From positions 1,591,750 to 1,655,749 of the forward strand of contig KL647316.1 of assembly GCA_000727475.1 (NCBI GenBank): 64,000 nucleotides of DNA, read 5' to 3'. Each line of letters opens with the position of its first letter. The stretch's first letter is position 1. Under the pieces are notes generated by a model, which ran no database searches, had not been told where the DNA came from, and saw only the letters and a list, made by a program, of their open reading frames with translations. A program made the translations under genes and the position numbers. The DNA is from Sarcocystis neurona (lineage: Eukaryota > Apicomplexa > Conoidasida > Eucoccidiorida > Sarcocystidae). This document shows positions 62,470 to 64,000 of the stretch, one piece after another.

Positions 62470-63380
62470 GTAGAGCGAACGTCTGCCCCGGGAATTTGTT
62501 TCCGGGGAGTACGGATTTGCGCGGCTTCAATCAACGGATACCGGATATGCGGGATCCGTGTAGCGTTTTCCCTGTTGGGTATGTGCCTCTTATATCTATT
62601 GGGGAAGTGTTCAATTTTGGAGAGACGCTGCACGCAGAGATGTGAGAACGTTGTGCGGCGGCCTTGCATCGGACAGAGGAAGGTGAGCAGAGGTAGGAAA
62701 AGCTGGTGTTCCAACCGCCACACCCGGGCTGCAAAGTCGGACGTGAGGGCGTTTCCATGATTTGCGTCCCATCTGGATTATGGCCACAGACTGGCTGGGT
62801 GAGCAGATTACAGGCGACCCACACTGTAGTTGCAGATAGCAGCGCATGAGGACGTCACTCCGGGGTCAGAGCCGAAGTGGGAGGACGCTGCGCGTTAGCG
62901 ATAAGTTCGGATATAGTGGATTGCATCGGCATATCTTTGGGAACTAACTGCAGACAGCAGCAGAGGACGCGGAACTGGTCGAATAAGTTCTGTCTTGCGT
63001 GAAGCGTCACATGTATTACACCGGCAGTAGACCACAATTCTGTCTTCCACGCAGGCTGTGTCAGTACCGACTTTGACCGGAGAGGACGTTGTGCGTGCTC
63101 GTCTTGTTTTGCTAGCAGTCGACCAGAGCCTCTACGGTGCTTGCGTTGGGCATGAGACCTCTCACGGTAGCTCGTAAGATTGGCTCGGAGGCGGAAGCCG
63201 CACCGTTTCGTTTTTCCTCGAAGCCATATCGCTGTTCGGGGCAGCGTACACGAAACGTAACTTCTAGGTAGTGATTATTAGATGGTTGGGCGCATATGTT
63301 GTAGCAGGATCCGGCAGAGGGCGTGATGATGCTAAATTGTCTGTGGTTTCGAAATTTCTTTCGCGGCGATAAGTGTGTCC
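62470..63380. other. Right part of unit 6, alignable to unit 2
   Basis: This stretch aligns with 54.76-55.30 kb at about 75% identity. A plus-strand peptide (GF.QRIPD.RDPC) is shared between the two copies and, in that core, differences fall mostly on third codon positions of the plus frame. It may be spacer, promoter or first exon of the next gene. No start with a signal peptide could be identified. Confidence 0.3.
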
Positions 63381-63384
63381 AGGT

Positions 63385-63627
63385 TTATTCCGGTATTTCA
63401 GGGGAGGAGGTTGCAAGGATCGTGCGAAATGTGAAGTTGGCTTCTAGGTAGCTGTTCAGCAGCTCAGGCGCCACTGAGTCACCGTTGTCGTGTGCTGGCC
63501 GACGAGCTTTAGCTGCCGATTCAAAGAACACGACTTGTCCAAGTTTCGAAGGAACAGAAGAATCAGGAATTGACGAGCAACTAACTGAGCGTAGTCTAGG
63601 AGGGGGTTGACTGAACGGTTCATTCAT
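63385..63627 (-). pseudogene. J block of unit 7, 80-codon frame
   Basis: PELLNSYLEANFTF aligns with the J block of units 1 and 6, including the sequon NFT. The distance of about 0.45 kb to the K block at 63.92 kb fits the other units. Confidence 0.35.
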
Positions 63628-63869
63628 GGTCTGGGGGTTTCGGCGGGACAGTGTGGTGTTTAGAGAAACTGGTTTCGGCTAGGAAAGAAATGATATATGC
63701 TCAACTTAGCGAGGTCTGTGCACCGAATTGAACGTTTGCTCGACTCCAGGGGTGTCGTGTTCGGGAGCAAGCGGACGGTTGTCAATCCAGTGAACCAGAG
63801 CCGCCCATCTCGGACGGATTCTAATGACACTGACACCACAACCAAATGAAGGTGTCGATCTCACGAATA

Positions 63870-63965
63870 GCTGCTATATAGAGCGAAGGACCACAGACAG
63901 GGGCGCGAGTGCGTGTTGGTCTCAAAGTTGCACGCGCGCGGTGCGCACAATCTGCATCTGAAGTG
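63870..63965 (-). pseudogene. K block of unit 7, cut by the window edge
   Basis: The minus strand reads RLCAPRACNFETNTH, then LWS, matching the K block of unit 6 (NFETSTR, FWS) in register. The L and PQ blocks of this unit would lie beyond the right edge, so the array continues out of the window. Confidence 0.35.
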
Positions 63966-64000
63966 AACTTCTGATGATTACATTGCGTAGCCAGCACCCC

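Larger units (their letters stand above)
46600..64000 (-). repeat. Tandem array of diverged ~2-kb units
   Basis: The same blocks recur in order. Using the K block as marker, copies lie at about 52.12, 54.19, 58.30, 61.93 and 63.92 kb, with related sequence at 56.14 and 59.47 kb. The PQ/L pair lies about 0.4 kb to the right of each. Spacing is mostly 2.0-2.1 kb, with some units near 1.5 kb. The best pair is about 54.0-55.3 versus 61.86-63.0 kb, alignable throughout at roughly 70-75% identity with small gaps. Substitutions fall over exon-like and intron-like parts alike, so most units look free of constraint. Minus-strand registers are preserved in blocks L, K and J. The array runs off the right edge. 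Confidence 0.8.

Noticed and set aside
50960..62990. Plus-strand exon motifs such as IKQ(A)YLREL at 51.08, 55.21, 59.30 and 62.93 kb
   Set aside because: Shared peptides are expected on both strands of diverged DNA repeats. Differences here are spread evenly over codon positions, so coding on this strand is not supported.

Overview
The window looks like a gene-poor, repeat-rich stretch of a eukaryotic nuclear genome, most likely from a coccidian apicomplexan of Eimeria type. This is inference. It rests on roughly balanced base composition, several CTG/CAG tracts that read as Ala-, Gln-, Leu- or Cys-rich peptides in every frame, TTTAGGG telomere-type heptamers inside a tandem repeat, many short open frames with splice-like signals, and no bacterial features (no operons, no ribosome-binding sites, no tRNA or rRNA). 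No gene in the window could be assigned to a named family with confidence.

Layout. From 1 to about 35 kb there is mostly unassigned sequence, with short tandem duplications (8.76, 12.0 and 12.5 kb), AT-rich microsatellite-like tracts (18.3 and 18.6 kb), three CTG/CAG-rich low-complexity patches (0.9-1.55, 20.4-20.6 and 26.1-26.6 kb), a perfect 12-bp inverted repeat (23.89 kb) and a four-unit tandem repeat of 70-82 bp (27.8-28.1 kb), three units of which carry a telomere-type heptamer. The longest open frame of the window, 265 codons on the minus strand at 22.4-23.2 kb, lies here.

From about 35.5 kb to the right edge the sequence is best explained as a head-to-tail array of diverged units, mostly about 2 kb long (some about 1.5 kb). 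The same blocks recur in the same order, clearest from 50 to 64 kb, with weaker matches back to 46.6, 39.2 and 35.6 kb. Both strands give shared short peptides, so strand was judged by codon behaviour. One block (called L here) keeps a minus-strand Phe-Arg-Ile-x-Ile peptide through synonymous Arg, Leu and Phe codon changes. A second (K) and third (J, with a conserved N-x-S/T sequon) also stay in one minus-strand register across units. Most units carry stops or frame changes, so the array is read as a decayed tandem gene family on the minus strand. The 217-codon minus-strand frame at 35.5-36.1 kb, which begins with a signal-peptide-like sequence and carries two of the array's motifs, is the best candidate for an intact or near-intact member. 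The function of the family is not recognised.
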